A DNA stretch of 59,840 nt from Butyricicoccus faecihominis (GTDB taxonomy: Bacteria > Bacillota > Clostridia > Oscillospirales > Butyricicoccaceae): positions 1 to 59,840 of the forward strand of contig NZ_JANGCE010000023.1 of NCBI RefSeq assembly GCF_024462775.1, in the 5' to 3' direction. A model generated the notes under the pieces. That model searched no databases, was not told the DNA's origin, and worked only from the letters and a program-made list of their open reading frames with translations. How positions within the stretch are numbered: the stretch's first letter is position 1; each line of letters starts with the position of its first letter. The translations under genes and the position numbers were made by a program. Positions 15,388-23,376 of this stretch are shown one piece after another.

Positions 15388-16678
15388 TTTCTATGCCTTT
15401 CTTGCGCTTGCCACCATGCTGCCGCTGGCCATCCCCTTTGTCGTCATGCTGGTGGATGAATGGATCCTATCCGCGCGGCTGATCCGCTGGGCCGCCGTTA
15501 TCGTGGCCATCGCGGCGCTCGCCGCGGCGGGTGCGATCTACCACCTGTTCGGCTGCGACCGCTACGGGCGGGATCTGGTCGGCTCGGTGCCGATTCTGAT
15601 CGCGTGCGGGCTGTTTTATCTGTTTACCAAGTGCCGGGACGGACGCTTTCTTTTTACCACGGTCACGGTCGCGCTGCTCATCACCGTTTTGAACGCGGTT
15701 ATCAGCATATTCGTACCGCTCGGCACGCCCGCGTGGCTGGTCGTCAAGATCGTGGTCACCCTTATTTTGCTGCCCATTTTTTATTTTATGTGCCGAAAGC
15801 CATACCTGCGGATGCTGCATTCCGCCGCGGCCGGGTGGATGTGGCTCACGCTGATCCCGCTTTCGCTGCTTTTCGCGATCAATTCATGTTATTTGATGCC
15901 GCTTTTTCTGCACCGTGAAACGGTGGATGTGTGGACCGCCGTCGCCCTGTGCGCGATCACGCCGCTTATTTATGTCACCATTCACCATTTCCTTCAGTCC
16001 ATGCAGGAACAGTACCGCGCGCAGCAGAACGAAGCCGTGCTGGTCGCGCAGATCCACGCGTTGGAGCAGCAGACCGAACGCATCCTTTCCGCCGAGCGGA
16101 TGAACCGCATCTTCCGGCATGATCTGCGGCACTTTCTCCAATTACTGAAAAGCAGCGCGCTCGCGGGCGACGCCGCCGAGCTGCTCAAGGTGGTGAGCAC
16201 GATGGACAAGGACCTGACCCAGCTTGCCGGGATCGGCCAGCTGCACCGCTATACCGGCAGCGTGCTGATCGACACCGTGCTTTCGCTTACCGCCGCGCAG
16301 GCGGCTGATCTGGGCGTGGACTTCACCGTGAGCCTGACGGTACCGGAGGATTTGCCCGTCGATATGACCGAGTTTGCCGTGGTTCTTTCCAACGCGCTTG
16401 AAAACGCGCTCAACGCCTGTTCCTGCCTGCCGCCGGAAACGCCGCGCTGTATCCGCGTGGTGGACGGCGGGTGCATTGGCCCGTTCTTCCTCGCCATCGA
16501 AAACACGATCAGCGCGCCCGTCGCCATCGACCTTACCACCGGACTGCCCACGACCGACCGGCCGGACCATGGCTACGGCGCGAAATCCATCGCCGCTTTC
16601 GCGGAAAAATACCACGCCGTTTTAGATTACCAGCAGACCAAAAGCACCTTTGCGCTGCGCCTGCTCTTCCCCAAATAA
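15374..16678 (+). CDS. AgrC-like GHKL sensor histidine kinase
   Basis: 434 residues, ATG 15374. About six hydrophobic segments fill residues 5-215. A coiled coil follows, then the H box FRHDLRHFLQLL (the HDLRHF form typical of AgrC/GHKL kinases), the N box LSNALENALNAC and the G box HGYGAKSIAAFAEKY. It overlaps the regulator gene, so the two are co-translated. The ligand is unknown; family members sense peptides. Confidence 0.88.
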   Translation: MESFDFYAFLALATMLPLAIPFVVMLVDEWILSARLIRWAAVIVAIAALAAAGAIYHLFGCDRYGRDLVGSVPILIACGLFYLFTKCRDGRFLFTTVTVALLITVLNAVISIFVPLGTPAWLVVKIVVTLILLPIFYFMCRKPYLRMLHSAAAGWMWLTLIPLSLLFAINSCYLMPLFLHRETVDVWTAVALCAITPLIYVTIHHFLQSMQEQYRAQQNEAVLVAQIHALEQQTERILSAERMNRIFRHDLRHFLQLLKSSALAGDAAELLKVVSTMDKDLTQLAGIGQLHRYTGSVLIDTVLSLTAAQAADLGVDFTVSLTVPEDLPVDMTEFAVVLSNALENALNACSCLPPETPRCIRVVDGGCIGPFFLAIENTISAPVAIDLTTGLPTTDRPDHGYGAKSIAAFAEKYHAVLDYQQTKSTFALRLLFPK

Positions 16679-16682
16679 AAAA

Positions 16683-16727
16683 GTACCGCGAACGAAACGC
16701 ACGCGTTTCGTTCGCGGTACCTTTTTA
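16683..16727. terminator. Bidirectional terminator
   Basis: Perfect 17-bp stem 16683-16699 / 16704-16720 with A6 before and T5 after. It serves the kinase operon (+) and the convergent GTPase gene (-). Confidence 0.88.
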
Positions 16728-16757
16728 TCAAGTCGCTGCCCTTGTTTTCCCAGCCCT

Positions 16758-18617
16758 TCATTTGCAGTGGATCATCAGCGGCACTTCGTCCCACGGCACC
16801 GGGTAGCCCGCGCCTTTCTTGCAGAAAACGGAGTGCGCGGGGTTTTCCGTATCGCGCGCGGGATCATAGCCTACCGCGCCCACCGCTTGATCCTGCTCGC
16901 GCACCGGTTCGTACCCGTCAAACCTGAGACGCAGGCGGCCCGTGCCGCCGGTATCGGCGGCCAGCTCGCGCGCATACCCGGCGAGCGGCGCGGCGGGCCC
17001 CCGACCCGAAGCGCCAAACCGGCCCGCCCCCGCGTCCATGGGCGTAAAATCGCAGCCCATGCGCTGCAAAGCAGCCAGCACGCGCCCCGCGCTATCCGCG
17101 CCGCAGCGCACCGTAAAGGCGTAATACGGTTCCAACAGCCGGCTTTCCGCCTGCATCAGCCCCTGTCGCACGGCGCGCCGCGTCGCTTCGCGGAAATCGC
17201 CGCCTTCGGTATGTTTCTCGTGCGCGCGGCCGATCAATAGCGTGATACGCACATCGGTCAAGGGCGCACCGGTCAGCACGCCGCGCAGCGGCTTTTCAAA
17301 TACATGCGTGCGCACCGCGTGCTGGAACTGCGCGGGCAGCACGTCGGTCGGGCACGCGCTGTCAAACGTGACGCCGCCGCCCCGTTCGCCCGGCGCAAGG
17401 CGCAAATGCACCTCGGCATAATGGCGCAGCGGTTCATAGTGGCCGTAGCCGGTCACGGTGTTGAGAATCGTTTCGCGGTAAAGGGGTCTGCCTTCGCTGA
17501 ACGCCGCCTCTATGCCGAAGCGGGTGCGCAGCACCTCGCCCAGCACTTCAAGCTGGATCTCGCCCATGGCCTGTACCTCGAACCTGCCCGTATCCGCCCG
17601 CCAGTTCGCCGCGAGGAGCGGGTCCTCGTCGGTCAGCGTGTCCAGCGCGCGGCGCACTTCGTCGCGGTCTGCCGCGGTTTCCACCTGCGCGGTCAGCACC
17701 GGCTGTACGGTCCCCGTGGTGGGCAGCGGCATGGTCAGACCCATGGCGGCGCAGACCGCGCCGTCCTCCACCTCCGGAACGGTAACGAACTTTTCGCCAG
17801 TGTACACCCGCAGCTCGCTTATCTTTTCGCCGTTCCATACCTCCTTGGCGCGCAGGGGACCGCCCGTGACGCGCACAAACGTCAGCCGCGCCCCAAAGCC
17901 CGCCTCGTGCCGGATGCGGAACAGCGTGACCGTGCGCGTATGCGCCGGCCGCCGCTCCACCAAATACGAAAGCGCGGCAAGCAGCTCGTCCACGCCCTCA
18001 CCCCGGAGCGCCGCGCCGCAAAGCACGGGACAATACCGCGCTTCGCGGAAAAGCCGCGTGGCGGCAGGCCGCACCGCAAAGCCGCCCTGCTCCAAGTAGG
18101 CTTCAAGCAGCGCGTCATCAAGGCCCGCGAGATATTCCGCCGCGTGCTCGCTTTCCTCATACAGGCAGGCGGGCGCGCGCAGCTCCGTTTGCAGCGCGCC
18201 GATCACGCGGGCCGTGTCCGCGCCTTCTCGGTCGGTCTTGTTGATGAAAAACAGCGTGGGCACGCCCTTTTCGCGCAGCAGCTCCCATAGGGCCTCGGTC
18301 TGCGCCTGCACGCCCTCGACCGCGCTGACCACGACGATGGCCGCGTCCATCGCCGCGATCGCGCGCTCGGTCTCGGCCGAGAAATCCGCGTGACCCGGCG
18401 TATCGAGCAGCGTGAACGCCTGCCCGTCCAGCGTAAAGGGGGCCAGCCCCAGAAAGACCGTGATGCCGCGCCGCCGCTCTATCTCGTCCGCGTCAAGCAG
18501 CGCCGTGCCCTCGTCGACGCGCCCCGGCGTGCGCCGCACGCCCGCGCGGTATAATATCTGCTCGGACAAGGTGGTCTTGCCCGCGTCCACATGCGCCAAA
18601 ATACCGATCGTTTTCAC
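16758..18617 (-). CDS. Tet(M)/EF-G-like translation GTPase, ribosomal-protection family
   Basis: 619 residues from GTG 18617 (GAGGTG upstream). G motifs: AHVDAGKTT, RRGIT, DTPGH, NKTD. The domain layout matches ribosomal protection proteins that remove tetracycline from the ribosome. However, the domain IV tip where Tet(M) has YSPVSTPADFR reads AHEKHTEGGDFREA, closer to EF-G, and the C-terminus (PWDEVPLMIHCK) is not Tet(M)-like. It may be a housekeeping relative rather than a resistance gene. It is monocistronic, with an extended -10 TGCTATACT just upstream (18673-18681 on the plus strand). Confidence 0.8.
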   Translation of the reverse strand: MKTIGILAHVDAGKTTLSEQILYRAGVRRTPGRVDEGTALLDADEIERRRGITVFLGLAPFTLDGQAFTLLDTPGHADFSAETERAIAAMDAAIVVVSAVEGVQAQTEALWELLREKGVPTLFFINKTDREGADTARVIGALQTELRAPACLYEESEHAAEYLAGLDDALLEAYLEQGGFAVRPAATRLFREARYCPVLCGAALRGEGVDELLAALSYLVERRPAHTRTVTLFRIRHEAGFGARLTFVRVTGGPLRAKEVWNGEKISELRVYTGEKFVTVPEVEDGAVCAAMGLTMPLPTTGTVQPVLTAQVETAADRDEVRRALDTLTDEDPLLAANWRADTGRFEVQAMGEIQLEVLGEVLRTRFGIEAAFSEGRPLYRETILNTVTGYGHYEPLRHYAEVHLRLAPGERGGGVTFDSACPTDVLPAQFQHAVRTHVFEKPLRGVLTGAPLTDVRITLLIGRAHEKHTEGGDFREATRRAVRQGLMQAESRLLEPYYAFTVRCGADSAGRVLAALQRMGCDFTPMDAGAGRFGASGRGPAAPLAGYARELAADTGGTGRLRLRFDGYEPVREQDQAVGAVGYDPARDTENPAHSVFCKKGAGYPVPWDEVPLMIHCK

Positions 18618-18672
18618 AGGCGGCACCTCAAAGCAAAGTATGAAAAAGTCATATCGATCACCTCTACAGAAC

Positions 18673-18681
18673 AGTATAGCA
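18673..18681 (-). promoter_or_regulatory. Extended -10 of the Tet(M)-like gene
   Basis: Minus strand TGCTATACT, with no clear -35. The leader is about 50 bases. No attenuator peptide like that of tetM was seen. Confidence 0.45.
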
Positions 18682-18724
18682 CAGGTGGCCGCGCGCCGTC
18701 TAACACCGCGTTCCACGACCGGCA

Positions 18725-18893
18725 AAAACTGTTGCAAAATAGAAGAGTACCCAAATGTCATTCTGAACGAAGTGAAGAATCTCGCGCAAACGCGCGTTCC
18801 CAGTGTAAATTCCGCGCGTTCGCGCGAGATTCTTCGTCGCTTCGCTCCTCAGAATGACAAAATTAGTAGCATTCTTCGCTTTGCAACAGTTTT
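18725..18893. repeat. Palindromic intergenic element of the TCATTCTGA type
   Basis: Outer 14-bp perfect inverted repeat (aaaactgttgcaaa, 18725-18738 / 18880-18893). Inside it, a second dyad begins TGTCATTCTGA (18756) and ends TCAGAATGACA (18859), with GAAGAATCTCGCG-type arms. It is non-coding and fills the 315-base gap between the GTPase and iron genes. Confidence 0.75.
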
Positions 18894-18932
18894 CTATTCA
18901 TTTGTGATAACTTATTTCACAGCCCTCTTAAA

Positions 18933-19082
18933 TTATTTCTTTTCACCGTGGCAGGCGCACTGATGAGAGCAGCCGGCGCAGCCGCCGGGGCACTCGCCGT
19001 TCTTGACCTGACGGCGCACCTTGCGGAACGCGAAGAACACCGCCGCCAGCAGCAAGGCTGATACAATAATCGTAGGGATCAT
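18933..19082 (-). CDS. FeoB-associated Cys-rich membrane protein
   Basis: 49 residues: one N-terminal membrane segment (MIPTIIVSALLLAAVFFAF), a basic turn (RKVRRQVK) and a Cys-rich tail (CPGGCAGCSHQCACHG). This is the layout of the FeoB-associated small protein family, thought to serve ferrous-iron passage through FeoB. It lies 24 bases after feoB on the same strand; SD AGGAAG. It is too short for standard ORF cut-offs. Confidence 0.85.
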   Translation of the reverse strand: MIPTIIVSALLLAAVFFAFRKVRRQVKNGECPGGCAGCSHQCACHGEKK

Positions 19083-19106
19083 AAGGGGTCGCTTCCTTTC
19101 TATTTC

Positions 19107-21266
19107 TTAGCCCGCTTCCACGCTCATCCGCTTCAGGCCGCGCGTCGTATCCGAACGGGCCGGGCGGCGGAACAGCAGGTAAAGATAGGCAAGCAGTATG
19201 ATGATCGCCGCGACCGTGCCCGCGCCAAAGGAGAGTGCGCCGGTCAAAAGGCCGCCAAACTGATAGATCATCAGCGAAATGGTATAGGCGAACACGGTCA
19301 TGTAGCCGATCGCGAACCACGTCCACTTGGCCGAGTTCATTTCGCGCTTGATCGCGCCCATCGCCGCGAAGCACGGCGCGCAAAGCAGGTTGAACACCAT
19401 GAACGAATAAGCGGATACGGCGGTGAACCCGGCGGCCAGCGTGCCCCAGATTTCGGCGCCGTCCTCGCTCAGCTCGCCCGCGAAGTCGTAGAGCTGTCCG
19501 AAGGTCGCCACGACGTTTTCCTTCGCCACCAAACCGGTGACCGTGGCCACGGTCGCTTTCCAGTCGCCCCAGCCGAGCGGTGCGAACAGCGGCGCGAGCA
19601 GGCTGCCGACGGCGGCGAGCACCGAATGGTTCATATCCTCCACCATGCCGAACGAGCCGCCTTCAAAGCCAAAGCTCTGGCCGAACCAGATGACGATCGT
19701 CGAAAGTAAAATGACCGTGCCCGCCTTACGGATGAACGAGGAGCCGCGCTCCCACATCGAGCGGAGCACATTGCCCGCTGCGGGCACATGGTAGGCGGGC
19801 AGCTCCATAACGAACGGCGCGGGATCGCCCGCGAACATGCGCGTTTTCTTGAGCAGAATGCCCGAAACAATGATTGCAAGTATGCCGATCACGTAAGCCG
19901 AGAACGCCACCCAGCCCGCGTTGCCAAAAATCGCGCCCGCGAACAGGGCGATGATCGGCAGCTTGGCCGAGCAGGGCACAAAGCAGGTGGTCATGATCGT
20001 CATGCGGCGGTCGCGCTCCTGTTCGATGGTGCGCGAGGCCATGACGGCGGGCACGCCGCAGCCCGAACCGATCAGCATCGGAATAAAGGACTTGCCCGAA
20101 AGGCCGAATTTGCGGAAAATACGGTCCATGATAAAGGCCACGCGCGCCATGTAACCGCAATCCTCCAATACCGCGAGGAAGAAGAACAGCACCAGCATCT
20201 GCGGCACAAACCCAATCACCGCGCCAAGGCCGGACAGAATGCCATCCACCAGCAGGCCGGTCAGCCAAGGCATCAGCCCCATGCCTTCAAATAAGGACTG
20301 CGCGCCCGGAATGATCCAAGTGCCGAACAGGGTGTCGTTCGTCCAGTCGGTCAGCAGCGTGCCGACCGTGGTCACAGATACATAATACACCACCAGCATG
20401 ACAAGTGCAAATATCGGCAGCGCCAAAATGCGGTTCGTGACGATCCGGTCGATCTTGTCCGAAGCGGACTGCGCCGCTTTTTTCTTGACCACGCAGGCCC
20501 GCACCACCTCCGCGATATACTGGTAGCGCGCGTCCGTGATGATGGATTCCGCGTCGTCGTCAAGCGCGTCCTCGGTAGAGGAAACGATGCGCTCGATTTG
20601 ATCCATGGTTTCGCCCGCCAGACTAAGACGCTCCCGCACCTTCTCATCCCGTTCAAACAGCTTGACCGCGTACCAGCGCAGCTGGGCCGCGTCCACCGCG
20701 CCCACGATCAGCGCTTCGATATCGGCCACGGCTTTTTCCACAGCCTCTGGATAAGCAAACGGCGCGGGCGCCTGTCCGCTCTGGGCCGCGCGCCGCGCGG
20801 CCTGCACCAGCTCCTGCACGCCCTCGCTCTTGACCGCCGCGGTTTCCACCACCGGCACGCCGAGCGTTTTGGAAAGCTTTTTCGTATCGATCTTATCGCC
20901 GCGCTTGCGCACAAGGTCCATCATATTGAGCGCCAGCACGACCGGCACGCCCATTTCGATCAGCTGCGTGGTCAAATACAGGTTGCGTTCGATATTGGAA
21001 GCGTCGACCAAGTCCATCACCGCATCCGGCTTTTCCTCGATCAGATAATCGCGGGTGACGACCTCCTCCAGCGTGTAGGGCGACAGCGAATAAACGCCCG
21101 GCAGGTCGGTGATCGAAATCTCGCGATCCGCCTTCCAGCGTCCCTCCTTCTTTTCCACCGTTACACCGGGCCAGTTGCCCACATACTGGGTGGCGCCGGT
21201 GAGTTCGTTGAACATTGTGGTTTTGCCGCAGTTCGGGTTGCCGGCAAGCGCCAAACGAACCTGCAT
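19107..21266 (-). CDS. feoB: Ferrous iron transporter FeoB
   Basis: 719 residues. N-terminal G domain: GNPNCGKTT (9-17), DLPGVYSL and NMMD. A GDI-like linker and helical domain follow, then a membrane region of about 10 segments with two Gate motifs (including IGSGCGVPA). The start ATG lies after AAAGGGGAA. Family role: GTP-gated Fe2+ uptake at the cytoplasmic membrane. Operon order feoA-feoA-feoB-Cys-rich partner. The promoter at 21852-21880 overlaps a metal-box-like dyad, so iron repression is likely. Confidence 0.96.
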   Translation of the reverse strand: MQVRLALAGNPNCGKTTMFNELTGATQYVGNWPGVTVEKKEGRWKADREISITDLPGVYSLSPYTLEEVVTRDYLIEEKPDAVMDLVDASNIERNLYLTTQLIEMGVPVVLALNMMDLVRKRGDKIDTKKLSKTLGVPVVETAAVKSEGVQELVQAARRAAQSGQAPAPFAYPEAVEKAVADIEALIVGAVDAAQLRWYAVKLFERDEKVRERLSLAGETMDQIERIVSSTEDALDDDAESIITDARYQYIAEVVRACVVKKKAAQSASDKIDRIVTNRILALPIFALVMLVVYYVSVTTVGTLLTDWTNDTLFGTWIIPGAQSLFEGMGLMPWLTGLLVDGILSGLGAVIGFVPQMLVLFFFLAVLEDCGYMARVAFIMDRIFRKFGLSGKSFIPMLIGSGCGVPAVMASRTIEQERDRRMTIMTTCFVPCSAKLPIIALFAGAIFGNAGWVAFSAYVIGILAIIVSGILLKKTRMFAGDPAPFVMELPAYHVPAAGNVLRSMWERGSSFIRKAGTVILLSTIVIWFGQSFGFEGGSFGMVEDMNHSVLAAVGSLLAPLFAPLGWGDWKATVATVTGLVAKENVVATFGQLYDFAGELSEDGAEIWGTLAAGFTAVSAYSFMVFNLLCAPCFAAMGAIKREMNSAKWTWFAIGYMTVFAYTISLMIYQFGGLLTGALSFGAGTVAAIIILLAYLYLLFRRPARSDTTRGLKRMSVEAG

Positions 21267-21318
21267 AGATGATTCCCCTTTCTTGGGTTAGGTGTCGCTA
21301 ACCCCTATGTAAAATTTT

Positions 21319-21540
21319 TTAGTCTACCAGTATTTTTTCAGCGTCCGCCTTGCGCAAGGAAAGCTCATAGCCGCGCACCGTGACCTCTACCGGGTCGCCG
21401 AGCGGCGCTACCTTACGCACAAATATTTCAGCGCCGCGCGTAATGCCCATATCCATAATGCGGCGGCGCACCGCGCCCTCGCCTTCGACCTTGCGCACGG
21501 TCACGGTCGCGCCGCACTTTGTCGTTCTCAAATTACCCAT
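21319..21540 (-). CDS. feoA: FeoA-domain protein (second copy in operon)
   Basis: 73 residues, SH3-like FeoA fold (RRRIMDMGITRGAEIFVRK, GDPVEVTVRGYELSLRK). ATG 21540 has AAGGAGAGG seven bases upstream; a TTG two codons earlier is less likely. It lies between the other feoA and feoB. FeoA proteins assist FeoB at the membrane. Confidence 0.93.
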   Translation of the reverse strand: MGNLRTTKCGATVTVRKVEGEGAVRRRIMDMGITRGAEIFVRKVAPLGDPVEVTVRGYELSLRKADAEKILVD

Positions 21541-21554
21541 TGTCAAACCTCTCC

Positions 21555-21764
21555 TTAAACCATAATGCGGGAAGCCATCGAACTCGAAATGGCAACGCGC
21601 GAATCCTTGACCGATACGATCAAATTGCCCGCCATCGAGGAAACAATGCTGATCCTGCTCCCCTCAACAAAACCCATGTTCTGTAAAAACTGCCGGGTAC
21701 GGTCCTTGCCCCGAATCGTTTTAATCGTGGTCTCCACACCTGCGTCGAGCATCGTCAGCGGCAT
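21555..21764 (-). CDS. feoA: FeoA-domain protein (first gene of the feo operon)
   Basis: 69 residues if started at MPLTMLD (21764), the usual FeoA N-terminus. An ATG three codons earlier (21773) is only three bases from AAGGAG. The core FLQNMGFVEGSRISIVSSM and GNLIVSVKDSRVAIS is typical of the clostridial FeoA that precedes a second FeoA. It is only about 32% identical by eye to its neighbour, so not a recent duplication. Confidence 0.9.
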   Translation of the reverse strand: MPLTMLDAGVETTIKTIRGKDRTRQFLQNMGFVEGSRISIVSSMAGNLIVSVKDSRVAISSSMASRIMV

Positions 21765-21820
21765 AATGTTCATCCTCTCCTTATAATCAATCGGTAAGTA
21801 TCGTCCAAAATTTTTGTATA

Positions 21821-21914
21821 GTTAGTTTCCACTAACTCCTTTTGTATCTGTAGTTTACCATCGCTAACTCGCCTTGTCAAGCGGGTATTTGCAATTTTGT
21901 TGCATATTGCTAAC
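21821..21914 (-). promoter_or_regulatory. feo promoter with GTTAG-N6-CTAAC metal-box-like sites
   Basis: Minus-strand promoter TTGACA (21875-21880), 17 bases, TAAACT (21852-21857). A perfect dyad GTTAGTTTCCACTAAC lies at 21821-21836 between promoter and feoA. Degenerate copies sit in the spacer (21853-21868) and upstream (21899-21914). The same dyad recurs at the DUF3793/flavodoxin promoter. DtxR/MntR-family iron regulators bind sites of this general form. Confidence 0.65.
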
Positions 21915-21952
21915 TCCACTTTTCCCAGCGCGCCGTTTTTTGGCAGGAGGAA

Positions 21953-21984
21953 GCCCGCGGCTGCTGTTCCGTACAGCCGCGGGC
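21953..21984 (-). terminator. GC-rich hairpin after the flavodoxin gene
   Basis: Perfect 11-bp stem (gcccgcggctg / cagccgcgggc), about 110 bases past the flavodoxin stop, without a clear U tract. Apart from this and the feo control sites, 21765-22094 holds nothing recognisable. Confidence 0.35.
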
Positions 21985-22094
21985 CCATGCTGCAACCGGC
22001 ATACGCTGCGGGTATGCCGCCGGGCGTCGATACCCGGGCAAGAAAGGATATTGTATCATAATCGCCGGGCAGCGGCGGTTATGAGCAAAGAAAG

Positions 22095-22526
22095 TTAGTA
22101 CGCGGCAAAAGCCTCGCCTAACGCGCGGCACTTCGATAGGCCCGCCTCGTCCGGCGTTTCGTTTACCATCAGGCCTTCGTTTAAGTAAACGTCCGCGCCC
22201 GCGTGATCGGCGCGTTCGCACCAATCGCGCATCCACTGGCCGTCGCCCCAGCCGTAGGAGCCGAACAGCGCCACCTTGTGGCCGCCCAGCCTGCCCTCCA
22301 GCTCGGTAAAGAAGGGCTCGAACTCGGCCTCCTCCAACACCTCGGCGCCCATGGCCGGGCACCCTAACGCCAGCTTGCCATACCCGGCCGCATCGGCGGC
22401 GGACAGTTCGGAGACCTGCTTGAGATCGCATGCCACGCCCGCCGAGGCAATGCCTTCCGCGATCGCGTTCGCCATCATTTCGGTGTTGCCGGTCTGGCTC
22501 CAATAAATCACTGCGATTTTACCCAT
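22095..22526 (-). CDS. Flavodoxin
   Basis: 143 residues, short-chain flavodoxin. FMN-phosphate loop YWSQTGNTE (8-16), LGCPAMG (W-loop position) and FGSYGWGDGQWM (second FMN loop). It replaces ferredoxin as electron carrier when iron is scarce. It lies 45 bases after the DUF3793 gene on the same strand, with the metal-box promoter upstream of both, consistent with iron-limitation induction. Confidence 0.93.
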   Translation of the reverse strand: MGKIAVIYWSQTGNTEMMANAIAEGIASAGVACDLKQVSELSAADAAGYGKLALGCPAMGAEVLEEAEFEPFFTELEGRLGGHKVALFGSYGWGDGQWMRDWCERADHAGADVYLNEGLMVNETPDEAGLSKCRALGEAFAAY

Positions 22527-22571
22527 GATAGAAAAACCTCCTGTTGTCGTAAGAAAAAAATATAAACGCTT

Positions 22572-23138
22572 CTATGCCGCGGCGAACACGTGCAGCAGGC
22601 TTTCGCCCTGCTCCACACGCGAAACGACCGCGCGGCATACCCGCGATAAGCGGTCAAATAACCGGTTTGCCTCTTCCGCGTCGCCGTATACCTTCCAGTA
22701 GCGCGAAAGCTTGCAGCCCTTCCCGCCGTTGCGGATGAAACCTTCCACATCCTCATAAGGATAGCCCAAAAACAGGCCGATTTCGTGCGGAAAGCTATCG
22801 CACCCTGCCATACGGCGTTTCAGGTGGTATAGGAGCGCGTCCAAATCCTGCCCCGCGGGGTAACCGAAATGGTCAAGCAAGCGCGCGGCGCGTTCATCCC
22901 TCAGCTGTTTTGCAAGACGGTCCCGGTGGTAAACCAGCAGTAGGAACCGTTCCCTGCACGCGCAGACAATCTCAAATTGGAAACCGCGCGGCGCGAACGC
23001 ACGCTGGTAATCCCGAATGCGAAGCGGCAGATCGGGGTAAAGCACGCGGTCGCACGCAACCAAGCTGCCCGCCTTGATACCGGCCAGCGTCGGCGAGCAA
23101 TACGCCGCGAGCAGCCGGTCAAGCATACCTTCCATCAT
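22572..23138 (-). CDS. DUF3793 family protein
   Basis: 188 residues from ATG 23138 (AGGAGG 11 bases upstream; an in-frame GTG inside the SD is rejected). The C-terminal core FPHEIGLFLGYPYEDVEGF and SRYWKVYGDAEEA is the DUF3793 signature, a clostridial family that commonly sits beside flavodoxin. Biochemical role unknown. Cys residues (SLVACDR, VCACRER, GCDSF) are candidate metal or heme ligands. It is first gene of an operon with flavodoxin, under a promoter holding a perfect GTTAGCATATGCTAAC dyad. Confidence 0.82.
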   Translation of the reverse strand: MMEGMLDRLLAAYCSPTLAGIKAGSLVACDRVLYPDLPLRIRDYQRAFAPRGFQFEIVCACRERFLLLVYHRDRLAKQLRDERAARLLDHFGYPAGQDLDALLYHLKRRMAGCDSFPHEIGLFLGYPYEDVEGFIRNGGKGCKLSRYWKVYGDAEEANRLFDRLSRVCRAVVSRVEQGESLLHVFAAA

Positions 23139-23237
23139 CAAAAAACGCACCTCCTGTTGCCGTTAGCTTGCGCAGGCCGACGGCCTGCCATGCATCATAG
23201 AGAGGCTGCGGCGCGGTCCGCGCCGCTTATTCGTTTA

Positions 23238-23290
23238 GTTAGTCTTTGCTAACTTGTTCATATGTTAGCATATGCTAACTGCAATGTCAA
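23238..23290 (-). promoter_or_regulatory. DUF3793-flavodoxin promoter with two metal-box-like dyads
   Basis: TTGACA (23285-23290), 17 bases, TAACAT (23262-23267). The 16-bp perfect palindrome GTTAGCATATGCTAAC (23264-23279) covers the spacer and -10. A second site, GTTAGTCTTTGCTAAC, lies at 23238-23253. The arrangement predicts repression by a dimeric metalloregulator. Confidence 0.75.
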
Positions 23291-23315
23291 GTCATTTTTG
23301 AAAAAATCTCCGCGC

Positions 23316-23344
23316 TTGTTCCAGCGCTTTTCTTATGCTACACT
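23316..23344 (+). promoter_or_regulatory. Promoter of the pentapeptide-repeat gene
   Basis: TTGTTC (23316-23321), 17 bases, TACACT (23339-23344), 32 bases upstream of the ATG. Confidence 0.55.
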
Positions 23345-23376
23345 GGTAACAGAACAGGATGCTAGGAGGACCCCTC

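Noticed and set aside
14635-16678. Complete agr-type quorum system
   Set aside because: AgrA- and AgrC-like genes are present, but no AgrB protease or AgrD-like peptide ORF was found within several kb.
21770-21988. 72-codon minus-strand frame upstream of feoA
   Set aside because: Covers the promoter and metal-box dyads; not coding.
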